From positions 248,001 to 312,000 of the forward strand of contig CAZJVA010000001.1 in the NCBI GenBank assembly GCA_964549625.1: 64,000 nucleotides of DNA, given 5' to 3'. The position numbers and the translations under genes are program-made. Of this stretch, positions 25,721 through 33,959 are shown one piece after another; position 1 is the stretch's first letter, and each line of letters opens with the position of its first letter. The notes under the pieces were generated by a model. It searched no databases. It was not told where the DNA came from and saw only the letters and a program-made list of their open reading frames with translations. The DNA comes from UBA12474 sp964549625. GTDB taxonomy: Bacteria; Babelota; Babeliae; Babelales; Babelaceae.

Positions 25721-26630
25721 GTGTCGCATAGATTACATTGGTATCAACAAATGTTTGACCAAGTAGACTTGTTCTTGAAAGCATGGTTGCCATATGCTCG
25801 TTTTGAGCTATTTGCTTGCATGCAATACGTGCAATCCAGCCAGAGCCAATACCTGCTAGACATGTAGAAAGTGCTATTATCGCGGCTGTTGCTATAGATT
25901 TTGACATCCACGGATCAAAAGGAAGGAATGCAATCAAAAGACTTGCAACCAGGGCAAATAAGAATGGGGTCTCGATAACTGCCTGACTGATAAAAATAAA
26001 TGAGAGTATTCGTTCGTATAAATTTTTTACGAGGCCTATTGAGTAACATGCTTGTGACCCAAGTAGCAAGATGCCAATGCTAGGTCCAATTGAACCAAAT
26101 CCAACTAAGCAGCCGCTGCTTAACAGCCGAACACCCGACGAGATGGTCATTTCGGGGTAAATGTAGGCGCGCATCAGCAAAGCGGAGACAAAACCAAAAA
26201 TAACAGGTGTTTGAGGGACGGTTAGTACGAGTAATAGAAGCGTTGTTAGTTTTGAGTATATATTGGGAAGGCGTCCGAGTGATCTGATTGCGTTTTGTAT
26301 GGCAAAGTTGGACATAAATCCGACAGTGGTTGCAGGAATTGCCATAGCAAAAGCCATTCCAAGATAGCTAAGTCCGTTAGCAATAGAATAGCAGGGACTA
26401 AGCATGATAAAGATAGCAGTTAAGAGCGAAAAGATGGCGCTTGTTTCTGTTATTGCCAGGGTTAAAATCATAGTTTTTCGTATGCTACTTAGAGCGCCAG
26501 GTTGCTGATTAATGGTGTCGATTGATGCACGCGCCGAGAGGCTTTGGGAAACGCTTACAGCTGTAAGCGGCGCAAGAAGGGTTATTCCTATTGCAGTTGT
26601 GTGTAAAATGGGCGCTAATTCAATCTGCAT
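25689..26630 (-). CDS. atpE: F-type ATP synthase c subunit with four fused hairpins
   Basis: Rotor-ring proteolipid. A standard bacterial c subunit is about 75 residues with one helical hairpin and one ion-binding carboxylate. This 313-residue chain has eight hydrophobic helices that divide into four c-like hairpins. The second helix of each carries the ion-site position in matching context: Glu62 (ITETSAIF), Gln140 (VPQTPVIF), Glu220 (VIETPFLF) and Asp296 (FVDTNVIY), spaced 78, 80 and 76 residues. Hairpin 1 keeps the NQQPGA polar loop; hairpins 3 and 4 keep Gly-rich first helices (GFGSIGPSIG; AGIGSG). Hairpin 2 has lost the carboxylate, as in V-type proteolipids. AAGGAAG precedes the ATG, and the gene is 26 bases after subunit a, which supports the assignment. 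Confidence 0.88.
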   Translation of the reverse strand: MQIELAPILHTTAIGITLLAPLTAVSVSQSLSARASIDTINQQPGALSSIRKTMILTLAITETSAIFSLLTAIFIMLSPCYSIANGLSYLGMAFAMAIPATTVGFMSNFAIQNAIRSLGRLPNIYSKLTTLLLLVLTVPQTPVIFGFVSALLMRAYIYPEMTISSGVRLLSSGCLVGFGSIGPSIGILLLGSQACYSIGLVKNLYERILSFIFISQAVIETPFLFALVASLLIAFLPFDPWMSKSIATAAIIALSTCLAGIGSGWIARIACKQIAQNEHMATMLSRTSLLGQTFVDTNVIYATLIALGVLFLY

Positions 26631-26656
26631 ACAAGCTTCCTTAGATATATATTATG

Positions 26657-27478
26657 CTAGGAGTGTGATTCATGGGTTTGTGTTGCAAGCGATAAGTAGG
26701 TTGTTGCTAAAATAGTGAACACGAAGGCTTGAATAAATGCTTCGAATAGACCAAAGAAAAACATGACGATAAGATTTAAACCGGTCATAACAAGTAGTGT
26801 GTGGATGATAATCGATCCACTGGCGGCTTGCTTAAGGAGTCCGACAATAATAGCACCACCAAAGATATTACCAAAAAGACGGAGCGCAAGAGAGATAAGA
26901 TTTGCCCCTTTACTCATAAGTTCAAGTGGTAGTCCCAGGGTACCTATGATAATGTTAGCGATACCCTTAATTACGGCTAATGGTAATTGCTGGATTAGTG
27001 GTTTGTGCTTATTAATTAGGGTAAATGGCATTTTAAAATATTCTTGAACAAATGCAATAACGCCATGTGCCTTTAACCCTTCAAACTGTGCAAAAAATAT
27101 AGCGATAATGGCAAAAGCGAAGGTGGTATTGGGATCTTTGGTGGGCTCTTCAAGGAGTGGAAGAAGGGGCAGTGCGTTGCAGGTAAAGATGAAAATAAAT
27201 AGAGCGCTAATAAAAAAGAAATAGTATGGACGTACGGTACCCATTGATTGTTGAATAAGTGAGTATAGGCTGCGAATTCCCTTGAGTACAATATATCCAG
27301 GCAGTTGCCATGGATCTTGAATGGCTACGCGCCCTAAGATAGCAATGACCAAGATGATAAGAAGCGCAATCCACGTATTGGTTAATATTTCTAAGTCGAG
27401 GTCAAAGAAATTGTTCTCAATACCCCAGTAAGAGAGTGGATTCCACGTGTGTGTGTGAAATAACGCGTGTTCTTCCAC
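26657..27478 (-). CDS. atpB: F-type ATP synthase subunit a
   Basis: Stator channel subunit that, with the c ring, moves ions through F0. The 273-residue membrane protein has the essential Arg in SLALRLFGNIFGGAI, the conserved stretch around LPLELMSKGANLISLALR, and a C-terminal helix with FFGLFEAFIQAFVFTILATTYL. The GTG start at 27478 has AAAGGA upstream. It sits between a small membrane protein and the fused c subunit, in the usual a-c order. The b subunit and all F1 genes are missing from the neighbourhood. Confidence 0.94.
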   Translation of the reverse strand: MEEHALFHTHTWNPLSYWGIENNFFDLDLEILTNTWIALLIILVIAILGRVAIQDPWQLPGYIVLKGIRSLYSLIQQSMGTVRPYYFFFISALFIFIFTCNALPLLPLLEEPTKDPNTTFAFAIIAIFFAQFEGLKAHGVIAFVQEYFKMPFTLINKHKPLIQQLPLAVIKGIANIIIGTLGLPLELMSKGANLISLALRLFGNIFGGAIIVGLLKQAASGSIIIHTLLVMTGLNLIVMFFFGLFEAFIQAFVFTILATTYLSLATQTHESHS

Positions 27479-27487
27479 GACAATCCT

Positions 27488-27760
27488 TTAGCGTTTTTGG
27501 GACCAGGCGTATGCAACTACACACCCAAAGAGAATACATATTGCTATTGCAACGAGTATAGTACCAAAGATTGGTAAATTCAACTGAAAAAGGATTGAGA
27601 AAAAGGCTAGAAGTGCTCCATAGCGTATAATTCTTTTGAGCAGTAGAAGCGGTAAACTTGCAGACCTGATCAGGCAGTCATTTGCGTATTCAAGGTAGGA
27701 GAGGAGCAGAAAGAGACTTCCAAAAAGGAGTGCGCTTGCTAATAAGACGTAGTGGTTCAT
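27488..27760 (-). CDS. Small membrane protein, AtpI-like by position
   Basis: A 90-residue protein with three hydrophobic helices (after MNHYVLLASALLFGSLFLLLSYLEYA, KRIIRYGALLAFFSILF and FGTILVAIAICILFGCVVAYAW). Many ATP synthase operons begin with a small membrane protein (AtpI) just before subunit a, and this one ends 10 bases before atpB, so that role is likely; sequence similarity is too thin to prove it. I use ATG 27760. A TTG at 27808 has AAGGTGGAG upstream and would add 16 residues, but both lie in a strong hairpin. Confidence 0.55.
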   Translation of the reverse strand: MNHYVLLASALLFGSLFLLLSYLEYANDCLIRSASLPLLLLKRIIRYGALLAFFSILFQLNLPIFGTILVAIAICILFGCVVAYAWSQKR

Positions 27761-27785
27761 ATGATGAAAAAATTTTTTCGTTGGA

Positions 27786-27827
27786 TAACCAAGGTGGAGA
27801 AATTTCAAAATTTCTCCACCTTGGTTA
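27786..27827 (-). terminator. 19-bp perfect hairpin between folC and the F0 genes
   Basis: A perfect 19-bp inverted repeat with a 4-base loop (arms around AACCAAGGTGGAGAAAT). On the minus strand a T-rich stretch (ATTTTTT) follows after about 15 bases, so it probably ends the folC transcript. It also contains the AAGGTGGAG that would serve a TTG start of the next gene, so it could act as a switch on translation of the F0 genes. Confidence 0.6.
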
Positions 27828-27846
27828 ATTTAACTTGTTGGTTTTA

Positions 27847-29274
27847 TTAGCCTAGTTTTTTTATATTGCGGTTTTGCCAATAGTTAGAAATTATACTTGC
27901 TGAACCAGTGATAATAATGAGACCTGTTTTAGGATCTGCAGAAGCTTTAGCGGCTTCAAATGCAGTCGCAAATGATTTAAATGCCGTTGCTTTAACTTTT
28001 TTGTTAGCCAGTTCGTTGACCAGGGCACCCGTATCCCAGCTTGGGCCTTGTTGCCAAGGGCTTGTTGAAGACTCAAGTGGACACAAGTAAATTTGACCTG
28101 GAGTCTTTTTAAAGAAGTAGCGAATGGCGCGAATAAACTCATCGTTAGGAAAGTTCTTCGCCTCTGCACTCATGATAATTGTTAACCCTTGGATTGGGCG
28201 TTGATAGTGAAGAAGGCGCGCACCCAAAAGAAGGTTGTCTAGTGCATCCAAGTTGTCTGCGCTGTCCAAGAGGACTGACGGCGCTTCTTTATCAAGGAGT
28301 TGGAAGCGTGAAGGTAATTCGTTTATATTTTCTTTCCAGAATTGCTCAACAGTCTTCTTTGGGTTTAATTTTTCTTGTTGTTTTGCTTCTAGCGTTGGAC
28401 GGCCACGTTTGCCTTTTTGTTTAACCAAAATGCTGTCGGTAACAACCGTTGTATTTTCTGTGCCCCAGTTATTCATATAGAGCATTGCTGCGCGTTCTGC
28501 CAAAGCAGCACAACGACCGTGAATTTGTTCAAATGGATAGGTAAGTGGTGCAACTTTGCGAATAGGCATCTCCCAAACGCCGCCTTTTTCGAGGGTGATT
28601 TTTTCGATGTGTTGCAGATGTGTTTTGAGTTGATCGCCAGATATTACGTGCATTCCTGGCTTGATAATATCTTGTAACTCGTTGATCAGCTCTTCCTGCG
28701 CAGCTTCCGTACTTTCAATGTTTTCAGCTGTTACGCGGGTAACAATGACAACTTTAGTGTTGCATATTGTTGCTGGATCGTGGGAGCGTGAGGATTCATT
28801 CTCAATAACAAGAACATCGACATTTTGTGATTTAAAATATAGAAGCGCAATTGCCGTGAGTACGACATCGCTTGCGAGGGTTATCTTTTTTTCTGTGGCA
28901 ATATCAAGAACTTTGTTGCCTAGGTCTGTAAACGAACGATTATTGATCTGTTCCCCGTTAAGGATGATGCGTTCGTTGTAAGTTAATGTGTGTGGACTAA
29001 ATAGGGAGCCGACAACTAAGCCTTCTGATTTAAGAAGACGGGTAGTAAAATGCGCGGTCAAACTTTTGCCGTTTGTTCCGCAAACCATAATTGCATCTTG
29101 ACTGTTCTGAGCAAGCCCGAGCGCCACGTTGATTTTTTGAAGCTGTTCTTTCTTTGCTTCACTAGACATTGGGATGTTCCAGTGAGCGTCTAAATAAGAG
29201 ACAATATCTTGATAACTACGTTGCTTACCTGGCAATTGCGAAGCGTTTTCATTCTGTATACGCATCGATTTCAT
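27847..29274 (-). CDS. folC: Folylpolyglutamate synthase/dihydrofolate synthase family protein
   Basis: Mur-ligase-fold enzyme that adds glutamate to folates. The 475-residue protein has the ATP loop VCGTNGKSLTAHF, followed by LFSPHTLTYNERI, the family equivalent of SPH...ERI, and a C-terminal domain with LPSRFQLLD and LLDSADNLDAL (family GR.q.. and DGAHN). The usual Gly after GTNGK is Ser and the DGAHN box reads DSADN, so substrate use may differ; a cyanophycin- or Mur-like role is less likely. AAGGAGAATAATATC precedes the ATG at 29274. A strong promoter lies about 100 bases upstream. Confidence 0.78.
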   Translation of the reverse strand: MKSMRIQNENASQLPGKQRSYQDIVSYLDAHWNIPMSSEAKKEQLQKINVALGLAQNSQDAIMVCGTNGKSLTAHFTTRLLKSEGLVVGSLFSPHTLTYNERIILNGEQINNRSFTDLGNKVLDIATEKKITLASDVVLTAIALLYFKSQNVDVLVIENESSRSHDPATICNTKVVIVTRVTAENIESTEAAQEELINELQDIIKPGMHVISGDQLKTHLQHIEKITLEKGGVWEMPIRKVAPLTYPFEQIHGRCAALAERAAMLYMNNWGTENTTVVTDSILVKQKGKRGRPTLEAKQQEKLNPKKTVEQFWKENINELPSRFQLLDKEAPSVLLDSADNLDALDNLLLGARLLHYQRPIQGLTIIMSAEAKNFPNDEFIRAIRYFFKKTPGQIYLCPLESSTSPWQQGPSWDTGALVNELANKKVKATAFKSFATAFEAAKASADPKTGLIIITGSASIISNYWQNRNIKKLG

Positions 29275-29308
29275 GATATTATTCTCCTTAAAACAAATGC
29301 CCAATACT

Positions 29309-29339
29309 TCTCTGATGTACAAATATAAAAAATCAGAGA
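29309..29339 (-). other. Leader hairpin before folC
   Basis: TCTCTGAT and ATCAGAGA form an 8-bp stem with a 15-base loop between the folC promoter and start codon. It would be in the 5' leader. Confidence 0.4.
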
Positions 29340-29366
29340 GTTTTGTTAAAATTCCATATACAAATT

Positions 29367-29394
29367 AAGATATATTTTTTTCCTTTTATGTCAA
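29367..29394 (-). promoter_or_regulatory. Promoter for folC
   Basis: On the minus strand TTGACA, a 16-bp A-rich spacer and TATCTT form a near-consensus sigma-70 promoter. Confidence 0.7.
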
Positions 29395-29485
29395 ATAAAG
29401 TTTTGAAATCAAAGCCGAGCGGGAGAAAAAGGCGTATTGGTGAGGTGGAAAAGTGACTCTGGGACGGCGATTTGAGGTTTTTGCC

Positions 29486-30250
29486 TTAGAATACCCATAT
29501 TACTACTGGGAAAATACTTAAGCTTGCAAGGGCAAGATATGCGCCCAGGGGTATACGTGGGTCTAATGTCGGTTTTATAAATTTTTGGATAAGGCCGTGA
29601 ATGCTTCCGATTGTTGCAGCAAGGGTTAAGCTTGCCCATGCACCAAAAAAACCTCCGACTGATGCGATAAGGGCAAATAATTCGACGTCCCCCAATCCCA
29701 GAGCTTCTTGTCCTGCGTACCATCTGGCGAGTACACGCACAAACCATAAAATACTGTATGCGACAATGCTTGAGAGAAAACTCTCAAAAATATCGAGCGG
29801 TAAGAGTCCAAAATAGGAGGCGAGGTATACGCTTGGAATTGCAAATAGTGTTGTGATTCGAAAAATTGTCTTTTCTTCAAAATCGGTACGTATTGTGATG
29901 ATAAAAAGGCTTGCAAGGAGTAATGAGGGGACTAAAAAAGGTGTGGGAATAAAGAGGTAATAGTACACAAATATTAATGCAGTGGTGAGTTCGATAAAGG
30001 GATACAAAAGAGAGATTTTTTGTTGGCAATATCGGCACTTGCCACCTAGGAGAGCAAAAGATATAAGCGGAATGAGATCATACCACGCGAGCGTATGATG
30101 ACAAGTTGGGCAGTAGGAGCGTTGAGGAAAAAAGGGCGTTTCATCGTGTAGGAGGCGATACGCCACTACGTTAAGAAAAGAACCCCAAAGCAGGCCGGCG
30201 ATAGCAAAAAATAAAATAGGCTCAATCATCCTGACTGTTGTCATGCTCAT
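29486..30250 (-). CDS. pilD: Prepilin peptidase (A24 family)
   Basis: Inner-membrane aspartic protease that cleaves and N-methylates type IV pilins and type II pseudopilins. The 254-residue protein has GSFLNVVAYRLL, the two cytoplasmic CxxC pairs (CPTC and CRYC) of the methyltransferase domain, the first catalytic Asp in RTDFEEKTI, and the second in GLGDVELFALI (GxGD motif). The start is uncertain: ATG 30250 and ATG 30229 are both possible and neither has a strong ribosome-binding site. It overlaps rbfA by 29 bases. No pilus or secretion assembly genes are in the window. Confidence 0.92.
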   Translation of the reverse strand: MSMTTVRMIEPILFFAIAGLLWGSFLNVVAYRLLHDETPFFPQRSYCPTCHHTLAWYDLIPLISFALLGGKCRYCQQKISLLYPFIELTTALIFVYYYLFIPTPFLVPSLLLASLFIITIRTDFEEKTIFRITTLFAIPSVYLASYFGLLPLDIFESFLSSIVAYSILWFVRVLARWYAGQEALGLGDVELFALIASVGGFFGAWASLTLAATIGSIHGLIQKFIKPTLDPRIPLGAYLALASLSIFPVVIWVF

Positions 30251-30608
30251 GTGCTACATGGTCGATGAGTGCTTCGAGAGCTAACTGTTTTTTGAGATTA
30301 GTATCGTATTTAAAAACAATTTCAGGAACGTAGCGCCCTTGCAGTTCTTGACCAATTGCTTTACGCAAAGAAGGCTTGTAAAGAATTACATGTCCAAGTT
30401 TTTCTCTGAAAAAAGCTTCGCCATGCGAGGAATAAAACAGCACATAACAGACGCTCTTTGACTGATTAAGTTCAACGCGCGTGACCTGTAGATCTTGAAG
30501 CTCGGGGTCATCACATGCTTGCTGCGTGAGAAGCCCGGCTACAATTTTTTGTAACTGTGCTTCCCGACGCGCGCGTTTTATGCGATGCAAAGGTGTTTCT
30601 AATTTCAT
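30222..30608 (-). CDS. rbfA: Ribosome-binding factor A
   Basis: KH-fold protein for 30S subunit maturation, 128 residues. The family pattern is clear: HRIKRARREAQLQKIVAGLL at the start, LQDLQVTRVELNQSKSVCYVLFYS in the middle and SLRKAIGQELQGRYVPEIVFKYD near the end. It lies 10 bases after rpsU on the minus strand, which makes a small ribosome-related transcript that continues into the prepilin peptidase. Confidence 0.88.
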   Translation of the reverse strand: MKLETPLHRIKRARREAQLQKIVAGLLTQQACDDPELQDLQVTRVELNQSKSVCYVLFYSSHGEAFFREKLGHVILYKPSLRKAIGQELQGRYVPEIVFKYDTNLKKQLALEALIDHVAHEHDNSQDD

Positions 30609-30617
30609 ATTACTGAT

Positions 30618-30830
30618 TTAGATAAGATTGCAGGCTGCCATACGCATCCAGTTTTGTTTAACTGCGCGCATGTGACGCTTGCGACGTTTTTGTGATTCAG
30701 CTTCGAAGTAGCTTATGCGCTTCATGTCGCGAATAACGCCTTCGCGTTCTAATTTTTTCTTCAATTGACGGAGGTAACGTTCGATATTTTGATCGTTTAC
30801 AGTTACAACGATGTTTGCTTTTTTACTCAT
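30618..30830 (-). CDS. rpsU: 30S ribosomal protein S21
   Basis: A 70-residue basic protein of the small subunit platform, near the anti-Shine-Dalgarno. MSKKANIVVTVNDQNIERYLRQLKKKLEREGVIRDMKRISYFE... and the basic KRRKRHMRAVKQ tail match S21. I take ATG 30830; a GTG at 30842 is closer to AAAGGA and would add four residues. It leads a transcript with rbfA and prepilin peptidase. Confidence 0.92.
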   Translation of the reverse strand: MSKKANIVVTVNDQNIERYLRQLKKKLEREGVIRDMKRISYFEAESQKRRKRHMRAVKQNWMRMAACNLI

Positions 30831-30963
30831 GTAAGTAGCCACAGTCCTTTGATAGGGGAAAACATTTTATCAATACAACCACAATTGTACTTTGTTATGC
30901 CTTTTCTGTCTAGACACGTTGAACTAGTTTTGGAAGCTCAATCTGTCTTTTGTTTTTATTCTA

Positions 30964-32409
30964 CTAATATTGTACGGAGAGAGATCCTAGGATTGTGGTG
31001 CTGTAGTACGCGTTTCTCATTCGAACTGGTATTTGGCAGGCGCAGCCGAGCTGGAAGCCAGAGCAGATACTTAGTGTCGTTGCGAGGTTGATGAAACAGG
31101 AGCTCCAACCACTTCGGTCTTCCAGGACATTGGGGCGTAGGTATGAGATGATTTCTTTGTTCTCATCCTTGCTGTCGCTTAAGTAGAGTTTGTCTTTAAA
31201 TGATGCAGGCGAAATTAATGTAATGCGATCTTTGCAGTGGTGCACATATCTAAATTCGCAGGAGGCAGAAAATAGTTTTGTAAAATCAAATGCGGCCATA
31301 CTTGCCCCAAAGGTCCAGTTGGTTCCTGGTTCAAGCGTGTAATCGGCTTTAGTTGGGAATAGCGCTATCTGCTTTTCGTGGGTGGGCATTGGTGCTTGTT
31401 GGTAGGTGCGTGAAGTGAAATATGTTGGTGCAATGTCGCATCCAATTTCAATGGTGTCCAAAAAGTTTATGGTGACACCGGCGTGAAATCCGTATCCAGT
31501 ATGGCCATTGGTCCCTACGTTTGCTGCAATAAGATTATTAGGGTTGATTTCGTGTAGTGCGGGTTCCCATTCAACAGCGAAGAATGGGCTGCAAACAAAA
31601 GAAGAATATGGCGAATCTTCATCGATAAAACAGTCAAAGTTTTTGGTAAAAAAGAGGGAGAATATGCCTTGGTCAATAGTGTTTTCGCAGTAAGGACGAA
31701 TTCCAAGATCAAGCCGTTCGGTTATGGGGTTGAGCTTTTGGAAAATTAAATTTGAAAGTGCTCCTTTGTCATCGGTTCCGATGGTGGCGGATGCGGTTTT
31801 ATCGGTAAAGGTTGGAGTTTGTTGCCGCTGCCCGATGGATATTTTTCCACTGATGCCTACACCAATGGGTGTTATGAAGTCTCCTTGAAGTCGTACTCCG
31901 TAGCTACGGAACTCCATGGGAACAGACATAAATCCTAAAAGCTGAGCTGGATCTGTGTAGTTTGGATTTGATAGTGTAGCTCGTAGCTCTGATTTTTCAA
32001 TAGTGCTTTCATCGTCCCATTGAATGCCGAGTGGGTCGACAGGTTCTGTGGCTCCATCGCTGTAGGGGAATTTTTCTCGTACAGCTTGTGTATAAAATAT
32101 GCCTAGGTAGTTCCAATTTCCATATATGTTGCCAATTTCGCATTCATTTTTATCGATGGTGTCGATGCTTGGCGACCAGACGACGGGCGTGTTGTGGTCA
32201 TTGTAACGATATGCTTTGTACGCGTTTTGGCGAAATGGAGTAACGCTCAGTCGGACGTGATATTCAGGTTCGCACTGACCAAAGCTCGTGTAGTTCCCGA
32301 GCATATTTGCTGCAGTATAAAGAGGATAGGGGTCGACGCGTGATGGAAAACTTCCAAATATTGGCGTGCAGAATAAGGTAAGTAGACTGACGATACGAAT
32401 ATGGTTCAT
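30964..32409 (-). CDS. Predicted outer-membrane beta-barrel protein, Cys-rich
   Basis: A 481-residue secreted protein with a signal peptide (about residues 1-19, MNHIRIVSLLTLFCTPIFG) and a mature chain of alternating strands, Gly/aromatic-rich turns and a C-terminal strand ending SLSVQY, which fits the C-terminal aromatic rule of barrel proteins. The mature part has about 12 Cys. No family was recognised; porin or adhesin roles are possible. ATG 32409 follows AAGGATGAG, and a strong promoter lies 45 bases upstream, so it is a monocistronic, well-expressed gene. Confidence 0.68.
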   Translation of the reverse strand: MNHIRIVSLLTLFCTPIFGSFPSRVDPYPLYTAANMLGNYTSFGQCEPEYHVRLSVTPFRQNAYKAYRYNDHNTPVVWSPSIDTIDKNECEIGNIYGNWNYLGIFYTQAVREKFPYSDGATEPVDPLGIQWDDESTIEKSELRATLSNPNYTDPAQLLGFMSVPMEFRSYGVRLQGDFITPIGVGISGKISIGQRQQTPTFTDKTASATIGTDDKGALSNLIFQKLNPITERLDLGIRPYCENTIDQGIFSLFFTKNFDCFIDEDSPYSSFVCSPFFAVEWEPALHEINPNNLIAANVGTNGHTGYGFHAGVTINFLDTIEIGCDIAPTYFTSRTYQQAPMPTHEKQIALFPTKADYTLEPGTNWTFGASMAAFDFTKLFSASCEFRYVHHCKDRITLISPASFKDKLYLSDSKDENKEIISYLRPNVLEDRSGWSSCFINLATTLSICSGFQLGCACQIPVRMRNAYYSTTILGSLSVQY

Positions 32410-32453
32410 GATTCTCATCCTTTTTTTTAGCACGCGCTTTTGCGTTCTTTACT

Positions 32454-32482
32454 GATATACTCAGACTTTCTTATAGCGTCAA
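32454..32482 (-). promoter_or_regulatory. Promoter for the beta-barrel gene
   Basis: On the minus strand TTGACG, a 17-bp spacer and TATATC form a good sigma-70 promoter. Confidence 0.72.
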
Positions 32483-32502
32483 ATGCTTTCCTTTTATTTG
32501 TA

Positions 32503-33636
32503 TCATAAACCTACTATGGCGCAAAGGCACACAATGGCAGAGGCGGCAGTTGCGGCTAAGCCAAGAACCAGGTCCGAAGGTTTTTTAGTGGTGCCTTGAA
32601 GTGCAAGTGTAAGAGTAGCCATGCCATATGAACCAGCGATTCCTAGTGCGGTAATGTTAAAGAGCACCCCGAGATTTTGGGCAAACCAAAGAGCTCCAAG
32701 CGCACATACTGGTATTACGCAGCGCACGAAAAGAACCGGAACTTTTCGTTGCACTTGTGAGACCAGGTTAGTAATGGCGGGAAACATAGAGTAGAGCGTA
32801 CCTGCAATAGTTATAATAATGGCCCAATTAATAATATTAACGAGCCAGTGATGTGAGGGTAGGGCGTATAGCAGTGCTTCGCTTAGGGAGCTGGTAGCAT
32901 ATGCTTCTGCGGGGAGAAGGTAGGTAATGCTACCAACAAAAAGCATGTAGAGGCTTCCGGTTATTAGGATTGTGCCGACGATGGCGCGCGCAGAATTTTT
33001 AGCAGGATTATGGATGCGTGAAAATAATGCAGGAACTGCTTCAAAGCCAAAAAAGCCAAAAACAACAATTGGTAGAGCCCAAGCAATATTAGCAAATCCA
33101 TGAGGTGCAAGTGGTAGAAAGTTTTGATAAGAGCCAAAACGCAAGCCAAGAACGCTAATAAGTAGCATCGGTAGCAGCGTGAGTCCGAACAATAGGTACT
33201 GGCCCCAAGTAAGCCATGTTGTACCGAGTTGTGAGCCAAGTGCGGCAATAAGCAGTATAACGCTGCCCCAGATGTTTGTAGTCCCGATATTGCTTATGGG
33301 TACCAGGAGTGACCCGGCGATTTTCCCTAAAAGTCCTAGCGCAACAACTAATCCAGTAGTGTAGAGGCTGAGTGAAAGTGTTCCTGCAAAGCCGCCGCCC
33401 CAACGGGCAGGAAAGTCATATAGAAATGAGCGTGATGGGTAAATACTTAGTAAGCGGGTGAAGGCTAATCCGATTGTTAGGATTAGAAAGGTTGCTAAGA
33501 GGTAGGACGCTATTCCGATAGGGCCGGCGGTTCGATATAGCGCTAAGGGTGCGGAAAAAATTCCGGCTCCAACTGCTGCATTAAGTCCGAGTATGAGGGC
33601 AGAAGAAAGGCTCAGTTTGTTGTTTTCTCGGTGCAT
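32503..33636 (-). CDS. APC family amino acid permease
   Basis: A 377-residue transporter with about 11 membrane helices. LSLSSALILGLNAAVGAGIFSAP near the N-terminus is the APC substrate-binding GxG-IF signature, and FGFFGFEAVPALFSRIHNPAKNSARAI matches the helix 6 to loop region with the conserved Glu-x-x-x-P. It resembles the amino acid/polyamine antiporter group more than the large eukaryotic permeases. Substrate cannot be set from sequence. Import of amino acids fits a host-dependent life. It stands alone on the minus strand. Confidence 0.85.
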   Translation of the reverse strand: MHRENNKLSLSSALILGLNAAVGAGIFSAPLALYRTAGPIGIASYLLATFLILTIGLAFTRLLSIYPSRSFLYDFPARWGGGFAGTLSLSLYTTGLVVALGLLGKIAGSLLVPISNIGTTNIWGSVILLIAALGSQLGTTWLTWGQYLLFGLTLLPMLLISVLGLRFGSYQNFLPLAPHGFANIAWALPIVVFGFFGFEAVPALFSRIHNPAKNSARAIVGTILITGSLYMLFVGSITYLLPAEAYATSSLSEALLYALPSHHWLVNIINWAIIITIAGTLYSMFPAITNLVSQVQRKVPVLFVRCVIPVCALGALWFAQNLGVLFNITALGIAGSYGMATLTLALQGTTKKPSDLVLGLAATAASAIVCLCAIVGL

Positions 33637-33690
33637 ATGATATCCTTAAAGCAAATGCATTAAAAGCGTGGGTATTTGGATAGAAATTAT

Positions 33691-33945
33691 ATGAACTATT
33701 GTGTTTACTTTCAAGCAAAGATTGATCGGCCTCGTGTTTGGTTTTTTACTGCTACACTGCGAAGTTTTGAGCATTTGTGTTTTGATCGTACCCTGGATAA
33801 AGCACAAAGCGTTTTTGAGTTTTTTGTTCCTCAGGATAATGTATTGCTGTTTGTTCAGCTTATGCAGTGGTATCAGGAGCAGGGAGTTGCGTCTAATTTT
33901 ATACAACTCCCTAATAGACTTACTGATCCCAATGAAAAATTATAG
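33691..33945 (+). CDS. Small protein of unknown function
   Basis: An 84-residue protein, mostly ordered in character, with mixed aromatic and charged residues (RVWFFTATLRSFEHLCFDRTL, SVFEFFVPQDNVLLF). No signal peptide or membrane helix. The ATG at 33691 is the likely start. It lies between the divergent APC permease and convergent gltX. No family recognised; coding status is supported by composition and by lack of a better frame here. Confidence 0.5.
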   Translation: MNYCVYFQAKIDRPRVWFFTATLRSFEHLCFDRTLDKAQSVFEFFVPQDNVLLFVQLMQWYQEQGVASNFIQLPNRLTDPNEKL

Positions 33946-33959
33946 TCCGCAAACAAATA

